From NCBI GenBank assembly GCA_905221605.1, contig CAJNDS010002342.1:217001-281000 (forward strand): a stretch of DNA of 64,000 nt. The letters are read 5' to 3'. Below are positions 1 to 9,913 of the stretch, one piece after another. Both the position numbers and the translations under genes were made by a program. The DNA is from Symbiodinium natans. Lineage: Eukaryota; Sar; Dinophyceae; Suessiales; Symbiodiniaceae. Position 1 is the stretch's first letter; each line of letters starts with the position of its first letter. The notes under the pieces were generated by a model, which saw only the letters and a list, made by a program, of their open reading frames with translations, made no database searches and was not told the DNA's origin.

Positions 1-47
1 TGGAGGGAGCGCTCCTCTACCTTAATCCCACGACCTCGGTGCTACCA
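1..47 (+). CDS. Exon candidate at window edge
   Basis: Open frame entering from outside the window, reading EGALLYLNPTTSVLP at its end. A GA donor at 48 is needed to join it in phase 0 to the exon at 158. Product unknown; it may be the 5' part of the DENN gene that follows. Confidence 0.35.
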
Positions 48-54
48 GAATTAC

Positions 55-157
55 CTTAGTAGCTGAATGAGTACACTTTACACCTATTGGGATACTATAC
101 TCCCCTATAGAACTGGAAGTGTGCACATTGTTGGGGCCTATGAACTCAGCAGCTAAG
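55..157. mobile_element. Introner-like element, family K
   Basis: The ends CTTAGTAGCTGA and TCAGCAGCTAAG are inverted copies. A second copy of the family lies at 7531-7605. It sits between two open exon segments, so it fills an intron. Confidence 0.6.
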
Positions 158-275
158 TTACCGACCCGGAATGCTCGCTCGCCTGGCAAAGGAGGGAAGC
201 AACCGCACAAGACCAGCTCCCTGAACCCTGACTTTCGGGACCACTACCGTCACTGTAGTCTCCAGAAGGGGGCAG
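158..275 (+). CDS. Exon candidate
   Basis: Follows the AG that ends the family K element and reads LPTRNARSPGKGGKQPHK and onward, basic and Ser-rich. A GT donor follows at 276. Product unknown. Confidence 0.4.
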
Positions 276-601
276 GTGCCATGTAAAATCAACGGACATG
301 GTCAAGCACAGTAGTGCACGCTTTTTTGCTACTATGGGTCTAGACCAGCAGCGGTGTGTGAGTAGGGTGATGATCGTAAGCTCAAGCTTCATGGTTCTGG
401 GCTTGGCGGGCCCTTTCGGGAGAGTGCCCGTAAGCTCATATTTGCTTAACAACCCTGAAATACCAGGAAGAATATATTTCTGTCGGCGAATACTTGCTTA
501 ACAACCCTGAAATATAAGGAAGAATAGTTGCATTTTTGGGGGCCCTTAAGGCAATTAGTAGTACGCTTCAGGCCTTAAATGGTACCCTGCAACCCAAAAA
601 G

Positions 602-685
602 GTCTATGGGTTCATATGGCCTCCCCTCAGACGCATGTTTTTGGCGAAGAAGAGTTTGAAAAGTGTTCTGTGTCCGGCTCCTAGG
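602..685 (+). CDS. Exon candidate, DENN gene
   Basis: 84 bases, phase 0 at both ends, between an AAG acceptor and a GTTTGGGG donor. It reads VYGFIWPPLRRMF and ends CPAPR. The last Arg joins the next exon to give RVVLTS, which fits the R-V-L-L-T-S strand of DENN domains. The rest is not clearly conserved. Confidence 0.45.
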
Positions 686-758
686 GTTTGGGGTTTAGGG
701 TTTAGGGTTTAGGGTCCTGCGCCAAATCACCAAACCTTTAAACTCACTCTGAACTACA

Positions 759-889
759 GTAAACTCCAGAAAGTTGGAGTAGTTTTGGTTGGGAGCATGG
801 TTGAAGGATGGTTCGAGGTGGGAGTCCCGTTAAGTAGTATACCTTGTGGGGTATGGGGATTTGGATGTTCCAGCTTTTTGGGAGTTTAC
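759..889. mobile_element. Introner-like element, family A
   Basis: The TIRs GTAAACTCCAGAAAG and CTTTTTGGGAGTTTAC match imperfectly. A related copy interrupted by telomere repeats lies at 22225-22377. This copy lies inside an intron of the DENN gene. Confidence 0.6.
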
Positions 890-1016
890 CCTAAACCCTA
901 AACCCTAAACCCTAAACCCTAAACCCTAAACCCTAAACCCTAAACCCTAAACCCTAAACCCTAAAACCTAAACCCTAAACCCTAAACCCTAAACTCTACA
1001 CCCTCAACCCTCAACC
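889..1016 (-). repeat. (CCCTAAA)n array at intron 3' end
   Basis: Near-perfect telomere-type heptamer, about 17 units, ending just before the acceptor of the exon at 1035. Confidence 0.95.
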
Positions 1017-1034
1017 CGAATCCCCAAACCGCAG

Positions 1035-1121
1035 GTGGTGCTGACCTCAAAGGAGCTCAGCCACGCCTTGCTGGCAGCTGTGCTTGAAGTGCTTCGAGCG
1101 CTGATCTTCCCCTTTGAATGG
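1035..1121 (+). CDS. DENN domain exon
   Basis: Reads VVLTSKELSHALLAAVLEVL, then RALIFPFEW. This matches the central DENN core (R-V-L-L-T-S, then a helix, then P-F-x-W). DENN proteins are typically exchange factors for Rab GTPases. The exon lies between a CCCTAAA array and a TTTAGGG array. A GC donor at 1122 gives a phase 0 join to the next exon; the GTAAGG at 1138 would add five residues and shift phase. Confidence 0.8.
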
Positions 1122-1140
1122 GCCCCTTGGACGCGGCGTA

Positions 1141-1225
1141 AGGGTTTAGGGTTTAGGGTTTAGGGTTTAGGGTTTAGGGTTTAGGGTTTAGGGCTCAGGG
1201 CTCAGGGCTCAGGGCTTCAGGGTCA
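1141..1225 (+). repeat. (TTTAGGG)n array at intron 5' end
   Basis: Seven perfect heptamers that drift into CTCAGGG variants, starting about 18 bases after the DENN exon. Confidence 0.95.
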
Positions 1226-1317
1226 GGGTTTAGGGATCCAGGGAGTTTTTGCAGGCCCCGTAGTTCCGCAGTTCCCATTCTTTTGGGGAGGGGGTGGGCT
1301 AGGACCCCTTCACCGCC

Positions 1318-1425
1318 CTAAACCCTAAACCCTAAACCCGAAACCTTAAACCCTAAACCCGGTAAACCCTAAACCCTAAACCCTAAACCCGGTAAACCCT
1401 AAACTCAAAAACCCTAAACCCTGAA
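1318..1425 (-). repeat. (CCCTAAA)n array at intron 3' end
   Basis: Heptamers with some CCGGTAAA variants. The intron 1122-1440 therefore starts with TTTAGGG and ends with CCCTAAA. Confidence 0.9.
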
Positions 1426-1440
1426 CCAATCAGCCCCCAG

Positions 1441-1508
1441 GAACACACCTACATTCCGATCCTGCCTGCGAGCCTGCGATGGACTCTCGAGAGCCCGGCC
1501 CCCTTTCT
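1441..1508 (+). CDS. DENN domain exon
   Basis: After CCCCAG it reads EHTYIPILPASLRWTLESPA, then PF. Joined to the previous exon this gives F-E-W-E-H-T-Y-I-P-I-L-P, the most conserved DENN motif (W-Q-H-x-Y-I-P-x-L-P in typical members). A GC donor at 1509 gives a phase 2 end. Confidence 0.8.
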
Positions 1509-1545
1509 GCCGCCTGGTGCTGCAGAGACAGTGTGTCCAGAGGGT

Positions 1546-1860
1546 TTTAGGGTTTTGGGGTTTTTTTTCGTTTCAGGGTTTAGGGTTTAGGGTTTTGGGG
1601 TTTTAGGGTTTTAGGTTTTCAGGGTTTTAGGATTTTAGGGGTGTTAGGGTTTTAGGGTTTTGGGGTTTTAGGGTTTCAGGGTTTTAGGGTTTTTGGGGTT
1701 TTTGCGTTTCAGGGTTTAGGGTTTTAGGGTTTTGGGGTTTCAGGGCTTTGGGGGTTTTGGGGGTTTTGGGGGTTTTCGGGTTTTAGGGTTTTAGGGTTTC
1801 AGGGTTTTAGGGTTTCGGGTTTTTATGGGTTTTAGGGTTTTAGGTATTGGGTTTTGGGTT
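1546..1860 (+). repeat. Degenerate TTTTAGGG array
   Basis: Octamer-like variants with slippage in the T and G runs. It follows the DENN exon 1441-1508 and occupies the intron 5' half. Confidence 0.9.
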
Positions 1861-2282
1861 CCCTAAGCACCAAGCCCGGAGCCGCAACCAGCATGCACAG
1901 GCAGTCAGCGGCGAGTTTTCATGACCCAGGTTTAGGGTTCAGGGCTTTGGGGTTTTGGGGTTTAGGGTTTAGGGTTTAGGGTTTAGCAACACAGCAAAGC
2001 CCCAGAGCCCAGCCCTCAAACTCTCGCAGCCCTTGTCTTCGCAAGGCCTCGGAGACCCCAAACACTACAGGCGACTTTCATGAAACGTGTTGGTTTTGTT
2101 TTCTTGAGAGCGGGCCAGTTTTTTTTCGAAATCTGTGCCGAATTATTTCTGGAATCGGTCACATTTTCCCGAATCTGGGGTACCCCACATGCACAGACAC
2201 TAAATCAAGTCTTTATGAAGGAGGCCTCTCGGAGTAAGTTGTTGGAAGCACGCGTGTAGAAGGTGCCGAGTCAAGTAAGAAA

Positions 2283-2357
2283 AATGTATATATACATATA
2301 TATATAAATGTATATATATATGTATATATGTATATATATATGTATATGTATGTATAT
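2283..2357. repeat. TA/TATG microsatellite
   Basis: About 75 bases of alternating TATATA with ATGTATAT interruptions, inside an intron. Confidence 0.9.
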
Positions 2358-2482
2358 ATTTCAAATGAACATTCTGGGAGGTAAGCCCTAAACGTTAAAG
2401 CCATAAACCCTCTGAAGCCCTGAACCCAAACACCCCTAAGCCCCCTAAATCTTCCCCCAAACCCCATAAACCCGCTGACGCC

Positions 2483-2552
2483 CTAAACCCTAAACCCTAA
2501 ACCCTAAACCCTAAACCCTAAACCCTAAACCCTAAACCCTAAACCCTAAACC
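2483..2552 (-). repeat. (CCCTAAA)n array at intron 3' end
   Basis: About ten perfect heptamers shortly upstream of the acceptor for the exon at 2585. Confidence 0.95.
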
Positions 2553-2584
2553 TTAAAGATCCTCTGAAGCACCAACCCTCCGAG

Positions 2585-2656
2585 GATGGGCGTGCCCGGC
2601 GGGGTGTCGGCTCCGGAGCTCCCGGAGGATGCCACCGCAGCCGCAAGGGACATGAG
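2585..2656 (+). CDS. DENN domain exon
   Basis: Reads MGVPGGVSAPELPEDATAAA, then RDM. With the preceding exon this gives P-F-L-M-G-V, as in DENN proteins after the I-P-x-L-P motif. Phase agrees on both sides (1 base completes the previous codon; it ends phase 2 at a GT donor). Confidence 0.65.
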
Positions 2657-2659
2657 GTT

Positions 2660-2860
2660 CAGGGTTTGTGGCGTTTAGGGTTTAGGGTTTAGGGCTAGAG
2701 GTTTAGGGTTTAGGGGTTTGGGTTTAGGGTTTAGGGTTTGGGGTTTAGGGTTTAGGGTTTGGGGTTAAGGGTTTGGGGTTAAGGGTTTGGGGTTGGGGTT
2801 TAGGGTTTAGGGTTGGGGTTTAGGGTTTAGGGTTAGGGTTTAGAGGGTTTGGGTTTGGGG
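2660..2860 (+). repeat. Degenerate TTTAGGG array
   Basis: Heptamers mixed with TTTGGGG and TTAAGGG variants, starting at the donor of the exon at 2585. Confidence 0.9.
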
Positions 2861-3235
2861 GCTTATAAGGACTGAGTGTGTTTGTAGTTTTTTTTTTGGA
2901 GGGGGGGTTTGCATGGTTTTCGTCTTTGGGGATTTGCAGGGACTTTGGTGGTTTGTGTCGGGGTTGATAGGGTTTTTTAAGGGTTTATAGGGTTTTTTGG
3001 GGGGATTTGTACGGTTTGTTTTAGGGTTTAAACAGGTTGTTTTTTGGGGTTTAGGGTTTAGGTTTTAGGGCGTTTATGGGGTTTCTGGGATGTAGGGCTT
3101 GAAGGTTAAAAAAGTTTACAGGGCTTATAGGGTTTACAGGGTTTATTGAATTTACAGGGTTTATCCGGTTTAGGGTTCAGGGAGTTTTAGGGAGTTTCAG
3201 GAAGCAAACCAATTGTGGCTCAAACTGCGAAACAG

Positions 3236-3343
3236 GAAACGGCACAACCAAGAGCGCGCGGTTGCCGCCTACTCATTTGTGGAGTCGTTTGTGCTGCTTC
3301 CAATCTGTATCAACACGACGACTCAGCAGTTTGAAATGCACAT
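3236..3343 (+). CDS. Exon candidate, DENN gene
   Basis: Reads KRHNQERAVAAYSFVESFVL and onward. Phase fits the exons on both sides (needs one base, ends phase 2 at GT 3344). The flanking exons also join in phase without it, so it could be optional or false. Confidence 0.4.
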
Positions 3344-3607
3344 GTGGCCTATTGCCCACAAGACAAGATGGGGTCCTACCCGGCCTCGTCCCCCCCGCCC
3401 ACCTGCCATGGTCCCGTAGTGGGGAATCGCAAGAAGCAGAACAACACCAATGATCATTTAGCCTTGTCTTCCAGAAACCCCATGGACCCTTGCAAACTCG
3501 TCCAAGGACCCTTGAGAGGCCATTGAAAAGACCCTTTCCAAACCCAAAGCAATCCCGGAAAAACCTTAGACTCCCTCAAGCCCTAAGCCTGAAACCCTAT
3601 ACTCCAG

Positions 3608-3682
3608 TACCAAGCCTCGCCAAGAAAGCGCCGAGGTTGTACTTTTTGACTTGGACACTGGGAGAACCATCCCAGACAAGCC
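3608..3682 (+). CDS. DENN domain exon
   Basis: Reads TKPRQESAEVVLFDLDTGRT, then IPDK. The V-V-L-F-D-L-D-T-G stretch matches the V-V-V-D-L-D strand of DENN domains. It ends phase 2 at a GC donor; reading on past this point hits an in-frame TAA. Confidence 0.7.
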
Positions 3683-4130
3683 GCAGGCTCCAAAGCACTC
3701 ATGCTAAGTAGGGTTTAGGGTTTCGGGTTTAGGGTTTAGGGCTTAAGCTCTTGAATCCCTTCACTAAACCTTGACACCCTCCTTTCACCCCTAAACCTTG
3801 AACCCCTAAACTAGGGCCCCCTCAAAACCCCAAAACCCCGAAGCCCAAACCCTAAACCCTAAACCCCCAAACCCCCAAACCCCGAAGCCCAAGACTGCGC
3901 TTGCGAAGTTTGGGTTTAGTTCGGCACTGGGTTCAGGGATTCAGGGCTTAGTGTGTTTGGTTTGGGGGTCTGGGTTTAGAGTTTGGCTTTTGGGTTTAGG
4001 GTTTAGGGTGGTTTTGGTGTTTATGGTTCAGAGTTTACAGTTTAGTTGTTTGGTGGGGCTTTTGGGGTCTAGGGTTTTGGGTGTCTACAGGGTATTCGGG
4101 GGACTAAGGCGTACTTCATCTAGTTTTACT

Positions 4131-4266
4131 CACCCCTAAACCCTAAACCCTAAACCCGAAACCCTAAATTCCCTAAATTCACCAAATCCTAAACCCTAAC
4201 CCTAAACCCTAAACCCAAGACCCTAGACCCTCGACCCTAAACCCTAAACCCTAAAGCCTAAACCCT
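4131..4266 (-). repeat. (CCCTAAA)n array at intron 3' end
   Basis: Heptamers with substitutions, ending immediately before the CAG acceptor at 4269. Confidence 0.9.
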
Positions 4267-4269
4267 CAG

Positions 4270-4371
4270 CCTGGAGACGCCCACCATCCCGAAGTACTTG
4301 GAGCAGTGCATGGCACGGTTGCGAACAGCGCACCAATGGGAGCAAAGGGATCCCAACAAGGACTCCGATGG
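4270..4371 (+). CDS. DENN gene exon
   Basis: Reads LETPTIPKYLEQCMARLRTA, then HQWEQRDPNKDSD. Phase matches the exon at 3608 (giving D-K-P-L-E-T-P). The donor GT at 4372 is the first GTTTAGG of the following array. Only the position is DENN-like; the sequence itself is not a strong family match. Confidence 0.7.
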
Positions 4372-4372
4372 G

Positions 4373-4480
4373 TTTAGGATTTAGGGTTTTAGGGTTTTAG
4401 GGTTTTAGGCTTTTAGGGTTTTAGGGTTTTAGGGTTTTAGGGTTTTAGGGTTTTAGGGTTTTAGGGTTTCATGGGGTTTT
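4373..4480 (+). repeat. TTTTAGGG array
   Basis: About ten octamers GGGTTTTA, beginning at the donor of the exon at 4270. Confidence 0.95.
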
Positions 4481-4969
4481 CAGAGGGTTTGCAGGGCTTA
4501 GAGGCGTGCCAGGAGTCGGACAGCGTAAGATATGGCTCCCTGGGGCCTTTCAAACCTAAACCAGAAACCCTTAAGCCCAAGCCCTAAACCCGAAACCCTA
4601 AACCCTAAACCCTAAACCCTAAAGTCCTGAAACCCTAAGCCCTAAACCCTTTCGTGTGCAGGCTTTGGGGAGTTGCACGGTTTTAGCGTTTTGGGTTTGT
4701 GGTTGAGGCGCTCGACGCTGAACCCCTAACCCCAAACCCCTAAACATTGCAAGCGCCTAAATCTTTCAAATTCTGGCTGCCCAGAGACGCCAATACGCTG
4801 CAATTAAACGGTACCGAAGCGCATTAAGGGTTCACGAAAAGCACGGGGGGGGGGGAGGGGGGGCGTGCCGCAGAATGTTGTTGGAAAGTTGTGGATGCTA
4901 GCCGCAACAAATTTCATAGACCCTAAGCCCTTTTTCCCTAAACAAGTTCAAGGAGAGTCAGCTCGGTGT

Positions 4970-5870
4970 GTTCTTCATGCAATGGCCAGGCCCCATGCGC
5001 ATCATGAGCATCAGCTGGGTGTGTCCCGCAATGGCCAGGCCCCGCGCATCATGAGCATCAGCTCGGTGTGTTCTTCATGCAATGGCCAGGCCCCGCGCTC
5101 ATCATGAGCATCAGCTGGGTGTGTGCTTCACGCAATGGCCAGGCCCCGCGCGCATCATGAGCATCAGCTCGGTGTGTTCTTCATGCAATGGCCAGGCCCC
5201 GCGCTCATCATGAGCATCAGCTGGGTGTGTGCTTCACGCAATGGCCAGGCCCCGCGCTCATCATGAGCATCAGCTGGGTGTGTGCTTCACGCAATGGCCA
5301 GGCCCCGCGCGCATCCTGAGCATCAGCTCGGTGTGTTCTTCATGCAATGGCCAGGCCCCGCACTCATCATGAGCATCAGCTGGGTGTGTGCTTCAAGCAA
5401 TGGCCAGGCCCCGCGCGCATCATGAGCATCAGCTGGGTGTGTGCTTCACGCAATGGCCAGGCCCCGCGCGCATCATGAGCATCAGCTCGGTGTGTTCTTC
5501 ATGCAATGGCCAGGCCCCCCGCGCATCATGAGCATCAGCTGGGTGTGTCCCGCAATGGCCAGGCCCCGCGCGCATCATGAGCATCAGCTGGGTGTGTCCT
5601 TCACGCAATGGCCAGGCCCCGCGCGCATCATGAGCATCAGCTGGGTGTGTCCTTCATGCAATGGCCAGGCCCCGGACGCATCATGAGCATCAGCGGGCGT
5701 GTCCTGCATGGAATGGCCTGGCCCCGCGCGCATCATGAGCATCAGCGGGCGGGTCATGTGTGCAATGGCCAGGCCCCGCGCGCATCATGAGCATCAGCGA
5801 GCGTGTCGCGCATGCAATGGCCAGGCCCGCGCGCATCATGAGCATCAGCTGAGTTTTTTTTTATCATGCA
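4970..5870. repeat. 53-bp minisatellite
   Basis: Seventeen units, each with CATGAGCATCAGC and CAATGGCCAGGCCCC, at a regular 53-base spacing (a few units 46-52). 53 is not a multiple of three, yet long stretches are open in all + frames, so the apparent proteins here are by-products. It lies in the intron 4372-6566. Confidence 0.95.
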
Positions 5871-6402
5871 ATGGCCAACCTAAACTCCAACACCGAGATG
5901 CTACACGCACCCAGGACTATTGGAAGAAGTTTCATACCGTCCGCTTTGCAATCGGCAAAGCCCGGCACCCTTCCAGCGAGACGAAGGCCTCCAGCTTCAG
6001 GGTTTGTTGTCACTGCCTTGTGTGTTCAATCGTTCGCGAGATTCTCAGTAGTAATTTAGAGGAACAGAGTTGTGGCCTAAGTCTGTTGGGGTGTTGTAGT
6101 TCAGCGTGGATGGAAGGTGCAGGCTTGAAGTCGTTTGTGGTTTCTCCTGCCTCGTGCAGGAGGATCCATCAGTGCGGATCCATCAGTTTCATGTGGGCTT
6201 TCCCTTTTGAGCGTCCGAGTCTGGCGCAGTTTATTTTGTGCGAAGGACGAGAGAGTAAAGAGTTGAAGGAACATACGGTCCAACGTACCTCTCTAATTCC
6301 CTCACGGCCAGAGACAGTATACACTTCCATGGCCCTGGCTGGTTGACCCACTAAGATTACACTCAATTGAGGCCGATTAAACCAGGAACAAGTCAGCCTG
6401 TT
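5871..6402. other. Intron interior, nothing recognised
   Basis: Open frames overlap here, and a near-duplicate GGATCCATCAGT occurs at about 6160-6190. No convincing exon was found. Confidence 0.4.
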
Positions 6403-6550
6403 TTGGTTTAGGGTTTAGGGTTTAGGGTTTAGGGTTTAGGGTTTAGGGTTTAGGGTTTAGGGTTTAGGGTTTAGGGTTTAGGGTTTAGGGTTTAGGGTTT
6501 AGGGTTTAGGGTTTATCGTTTAGGGTTTAGGGTTTACGGTTCAGGGTTTA
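6403..6550 (+). repeat. (TTTAGGG)n array
   Basis: About 18 units. Unusually this orientation lies at the 3' end of an intron, before the acceptor at 6566. Confidence 0.95.
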
Positions 6551-6566
6551 AGTGCGATCGTTGCAG

Positions 6567-6618
6567 CGATGCGCAGCATGTTGGCGGCACAAATCCCACT
6601 GAGCTGCTGAAGCTACTC
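6567..6618 (+). CDS. Exon candidate, DENN gene
   Basis: Reads DAQHVGGTNPTELLKLLPTP. One base completes the GG left by the exon at 4270, giving D-S-D-G-D-A-Q-H. The 3' limit is uncertain because a family I element starts near 6618. Confidence 0.55.
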
Positions 6619-6730
6619 CCAACACCTATCTCTCCCTTGGGATTTTTTGTTTTTTAAACTTTTGTTTATATAAAACCCAAGAGGAGAATGACATACATTT
6701 CTTTTGTTAAGGTTCTAAGGGGAGTATAGA
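6618..6730. mobile_element. Introner-like element, family I
   Basis: Starts CTATCTCTCCCTTGGG and ends CTAAGGGGAGTATAG, imperfect TIRs. It shares TATATAAAACCCAAGAGG with the copy that forms the intron 60838-60969. Confidence 0.6.
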
Positions 6731-6769
6731 CACAACCCAAACCCATCCAAACGCTCAGCCCACAGCACG

Positions 6770-6906
6770 ACCCCATCCTTAGCTTTGTGGTGCTTTGCTG
6801 TAACTTTAGATCCTTAGCCTTTTTGGGTTTTTTGGATTTCTTAACAATGCAGCTAAACATTTAATTTGACTACCCTCCTAAGTGCAACCAAGTTAGAGGA
6901 TGCTAG
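6770..6906. mobile_element. Introner-like element, family J
   Basis: Shares TAACTTTAGATCCTTA and the end TGCAACCAAGTTAG with the copy at 24040-24179. It ends at the acceptor of the exon at 6907. Confidence 0.55.
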
Positions 6907-6973
6907 GGCGCCCTGTCGCAGGCGCCCGAGTCGCCATCCTCCTCGCGGGGACGGCATAGGCCCACTGCGCAGG
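6907..6973 (+). CDS. Exon candidate
   Basis: Reads GALSQAPESPSSSRGRHRPT, then AQ, after the AG closing a family J element. The donor is GTTTGGGG. Ser/Pro-rich, probably a linker. Product unknown. Confidence 0.5.
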
Positions 6974-7099
6974 GTTTGGGGTTCAGGGTTGTGGCATTGG
7001 GGTCTCAGGACCTGGCATGTCTCGGAATTGCGTGCTTTTGGGGGGCTCTGGGTTCAGGGTTTTGGGCTTTCTGGGGGTTGGGGGTTGAGGGGTTTTCGG

Positions 7100-7186
7100 G
7101 GTTAAACCCACAAACTCCAAACCCCAAACCCCAAACTCCAAACTCCAAACCCTAAACCCTAAACCCTAAACCCTAAACCCTAAACC
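7100..7186 (-). repeat. CCCCAAA to CCCTAAA array
   Basis: CCCCAAACT-type units grade into perfect CCCTAAA before the exon island at 7232. Confidence 0.9.
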
Positions 7187-7231
7187 TGGTGTTCCGCGGT
7201 TCGCCTCCTCACCTCCAACTCTTCGCGCAAG

Positions 7232-7265
7232 AAGGCGGAGCCTGAGCTCCACCAGCTGCGACAGC
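7232..7265 (+). CDS. Exon candidate
   Basis: Reads KAEPELHQLRQ, a charged, coil-like stretch after a CGCAAG acceptor. It must end at the GC donor at 7266 because TGA follows in frame. A TTTAGGG array follows. Confidence 0.4.
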
Positions 7266-7530
7266 GCTGAAGAGAGCTGCTGGATGTGGAACTTAGGGTT
7301 TAGGGTTTAGGGTTTAGGGTTTAGGGTTAGGGTTGAGGGTCGAGATTCCTAAGCCCTCTGAGCCCTAAACCCTGAACCGCAAACCCTAAGCCCTAAAGCC
7401 CAAACCATGAGCCACATTCCCTCGCGCGGCAATGGTGCTTTTGCTTCGCGTAGGGGCTCCAAGCATTTGAATGCCGAATCGCAACCCGGGAATCCAACAC
7501 TTTCACTCATCTGTCACCCGACTTCCTGAG

Positions 7531-7605
7531 CTTAGTAGCTGAGTGAGCACGCTTTACACTTTTTGGGGTACACTTTTTGTGGGGCTTATGAACTCAGCAA
7601 CTAAG
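7531..7605. mobile_element. Introner-like element, family K
   Basis: The TIRs CTTAGTAGCTGAGT and ACTCAGCAACTAAG match with one mismatch. It is a shorter relative of 55-157. Confidence 0.6.
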
Positions 7606-7712
7606 CGAGCTGTAGACCCGAGGTTCTCAGCCTTAGATTCTAAAGCCAAAGCATTATGCGTCAAGGGGCATGGGCCCGCTGAGGGATCTCTCAATGTGGC
7701 GCCTCCTGGTGC
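7606..7712 (+). CDS. Exon candidate
   Basis: Reads RAVDPRFSALDSKAKALCVK, then GHGPAEGSLNVAPPGAF, directly after the family K acceptor. The 3' limit is uncertain. Confidence 0.45.
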
Positions 7713-7879
7713 CTTTTTTTTGGGGTTCCTACAAGAAGTATCATGGGATTGCGGCTTTTTGGGGTAATCTTGGGAAGCACGCACATAGAACGGCAAGGGC
7801 CGCACTCCTTCTAAACTGAAACTCTAGACCCGAAACCCAGTAATGTAGAGAACTGATCATGTAGAATGGGTGGCAGGCT

Positions 7880-8095
7880 CTAGTCGAGGAGTCGAATTTG
7901 CAGCCCGGTACTGGTACCGAAACCAAGACCTCCAAAATCCCAAAGGCCAGGGATTCCCGGTTTCGGGTTTGGGGTCTAGGAGAACCCTCGGTCGACTTGG
8001 CTTTGTGTGCTGCCTGGCCACTGCGTTTCGCGTTCACTTCCTCAGAAAAGAGTGCAAGCAAACAAACCTAGGATCATCAATCCCTAGTAAAACCC
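7880..8095 (+). other. Two overlapping open frames, unresolved
   Basis: After TTGCAG one frame reads PGTGTETKTSKIPKARDSRF and runs to a stop near 8073. Another frame of the same strand is equally open. Coding is possible but the frame cannot be chosen. Confidence 0.3.
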
Positions 8096-8284
8096 TGGCT
8101 TTCTATTTATCCCTGAAGCCCAGGATTCCTATTCGCGCATGAAACCCCGAATCTCGAAGCCCTCGAAACCTGACATGGTTCTTGAGGTAGCGGGGTTCAA
8201 GCGGGGTATGTCATTCAAGGCTTCCCTAACAACTACTCCCTAAGCTTCCCTAATGTTCCCTAGGAACCTACCCGCCAGCCCCCA

Positions 8285-8462
<178 letters not shown>

Positions 8463-8487
8463 TTAAGGACCCTATGAAACCACCCAG

Positions 8488-8595
8488 AAACAAGTCCGAG
8501 GCGAGGGCGCGCTGTCCTTGCACAGCTCTGGGCTGCTGAGCGGCTCTTTGGGGCCGGCCATCCGCCGCAAAGTCGTACCTTTTCGGGTATTCGGG
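8488..8595 (+). CDS. Exon candidate
   Basis: Reads KQVRGEGALSLHSSGLLSGS, then LGPAIRRKVVPFRVFG, between a CACCCAG acceptor and a GTTTAGGG donor. It may end earlier at GT 8572. Product unknown. Confidence 0.6.
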
Positions 8596-8999
8596 GTTTA
8601 GGGTTTAGGGGTTTAGGGTTTAGGGTTTAGGGTTTAGGGCTTAGGGTTTAGGGGGACTCATGAATTGGGTTTTGGATATAGGGTTTTGGATATAAGGTTT
8701 AGGGTGTAGGGTTTAGGGGTGGAGGGCTGAGTGGGTTTCGGCTGTTGAGGCTCAGGAAAGTAGGGTTCGCGGGCTTTCTCAAGCCTGCGGATTTTTGGGA
8801 TTTAGGAGTTGTGAATTTGGGGATGTAAGAACTGTGAGGGTTAGGTTTAGTTCGGGATTTGGGTTTTAGAGCTTTGTTTAGACTCAGTTTAGACGCTTCG
8901 GGGTTTGTAAGGGTTTCGGGCTTGAGCTCAGGGCAGTCAGGTTGTCTAAGGTAGCTGGGGATGTAGTGCCAAGTCAAGGATTCAGGATTGCTATTTCGG

Positions 9000-9095
9000 G
9001 GTTTGAGATACTAGGGGTACTTTATTGGGGTCCTTTTTATAACGGGTCCTACTATGTGGTCATATTGGGGGTCCCTTATTATCGTAAGTCCCCAT
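9000..9095. mobile_element. Introner-like element, family E2
   Basis: Contains ACTAGGGGTACTTTATTGGGG and ends in a GTAAGTCCCC segment. It is related to the intron 41271-41361. Confidence 0.45.
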
Positions 9096-9420
9096 TTTGA
9101 AAAGGGAAGTTGCGGAGGCGAGGGTGACATATTTGAAAACTCAAAGCTTCGTAAACCTCTGCTCTTCTTAGCTTTTGCTGGCCTAGCTTTTGCTGGAATG
9201 AAAGTCTGAGCTACTACCCTAAACCCTACCCCCTAAGCCCGAAACTTTAAACCCTAAACCCTAAACCCTACACCCTACACCCTAAACCCTAAACCCTAAG
9301 TAGGAAAGCCTGGAAGCCCCCCAAGCCGTTGAAGCCCTACACACTGACCCTGAGCCAGAAGCCTAACCCCTGAAGCCCCAAGCCCCTACAGCCCGAAGCC
9401 CTGACTCACTCCAACCCCGG

Positions 9421-9790
9421 AGCTCTAAACCCTAAACCCTAAACCCTAAACCCTAAACCCTAAACCCTAAACCCTAAACCCTAAACCCTAAACCCTAAAC
9501 CCTAAACCCTCAACCCTTAACCCTTAACCCTTAACCCTTAACCCTTAACCCTTAACCCTTAACCCTTAACCCTTAACCCTTAACCCTTAACCCTTAACCC
9601 AAACCCTAAACCCCCTAAACCCCCTAAGTTACCCTAAGTTACCCCCTAAACCCCCTAAACCCCCTAAACCCCCTAAACCCCCTAAACCCCCTAAACCCCC
9701 TAAACCCCCTAAACCCCCTAAACCCCCTAAACCCCCTAACCCCCTAAACCCCCTAAACCCCCTAAACCCCCCAAACCCCCTAAACCCCCT
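9421..9790 (-). repeat. Compound telomere-like array in three blocks
   Basis: CCCTAAA (about 13 units), then CCCTTAA (about 14), then the nonamer CCCCCTAAA (about 18). Each block is internally uniform, which suggests separate expansions. Confidence 0.95.
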
Positions 9791-9869
9791 AAACCCTAAA
9801 TCAAACCTAAGCTCAACACCCCCTCATCCTCACAGTCCTAAACCCAGAACCTTCAGCTCTCAACCTTAG

Positions 9870-9913
9870 AGCATCCCGAGCCTCCGGCCCTGATTTCCTA
9901 TCCTGAGCACAGG
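9870..9913 (+). CDS. Exon candidate
   Basis: Reads HPEPPALISYPEHR between a CCTTAG acceptor and a GTCTGGGG donor that begins a TTTAGGG array. Confidence 0.45.

Noticed and set aside
153-452. Minus-strand 99-codon frame
   Set aside because: It overlaps a family K element and + strand exon candidates, has no ATG start and no recognisable domain.
889-1016. True chromosome end
   Set aside because: Arrays in both orientations recur across the whole window between exons, so they are interstitial, not terminal telomeres.
4970-5870. CRISPR-like array
   Set aside because: The regular 53-bp units are contiguous with no unique spacers, and the setting is eukaryotic; it is a minisatellite.
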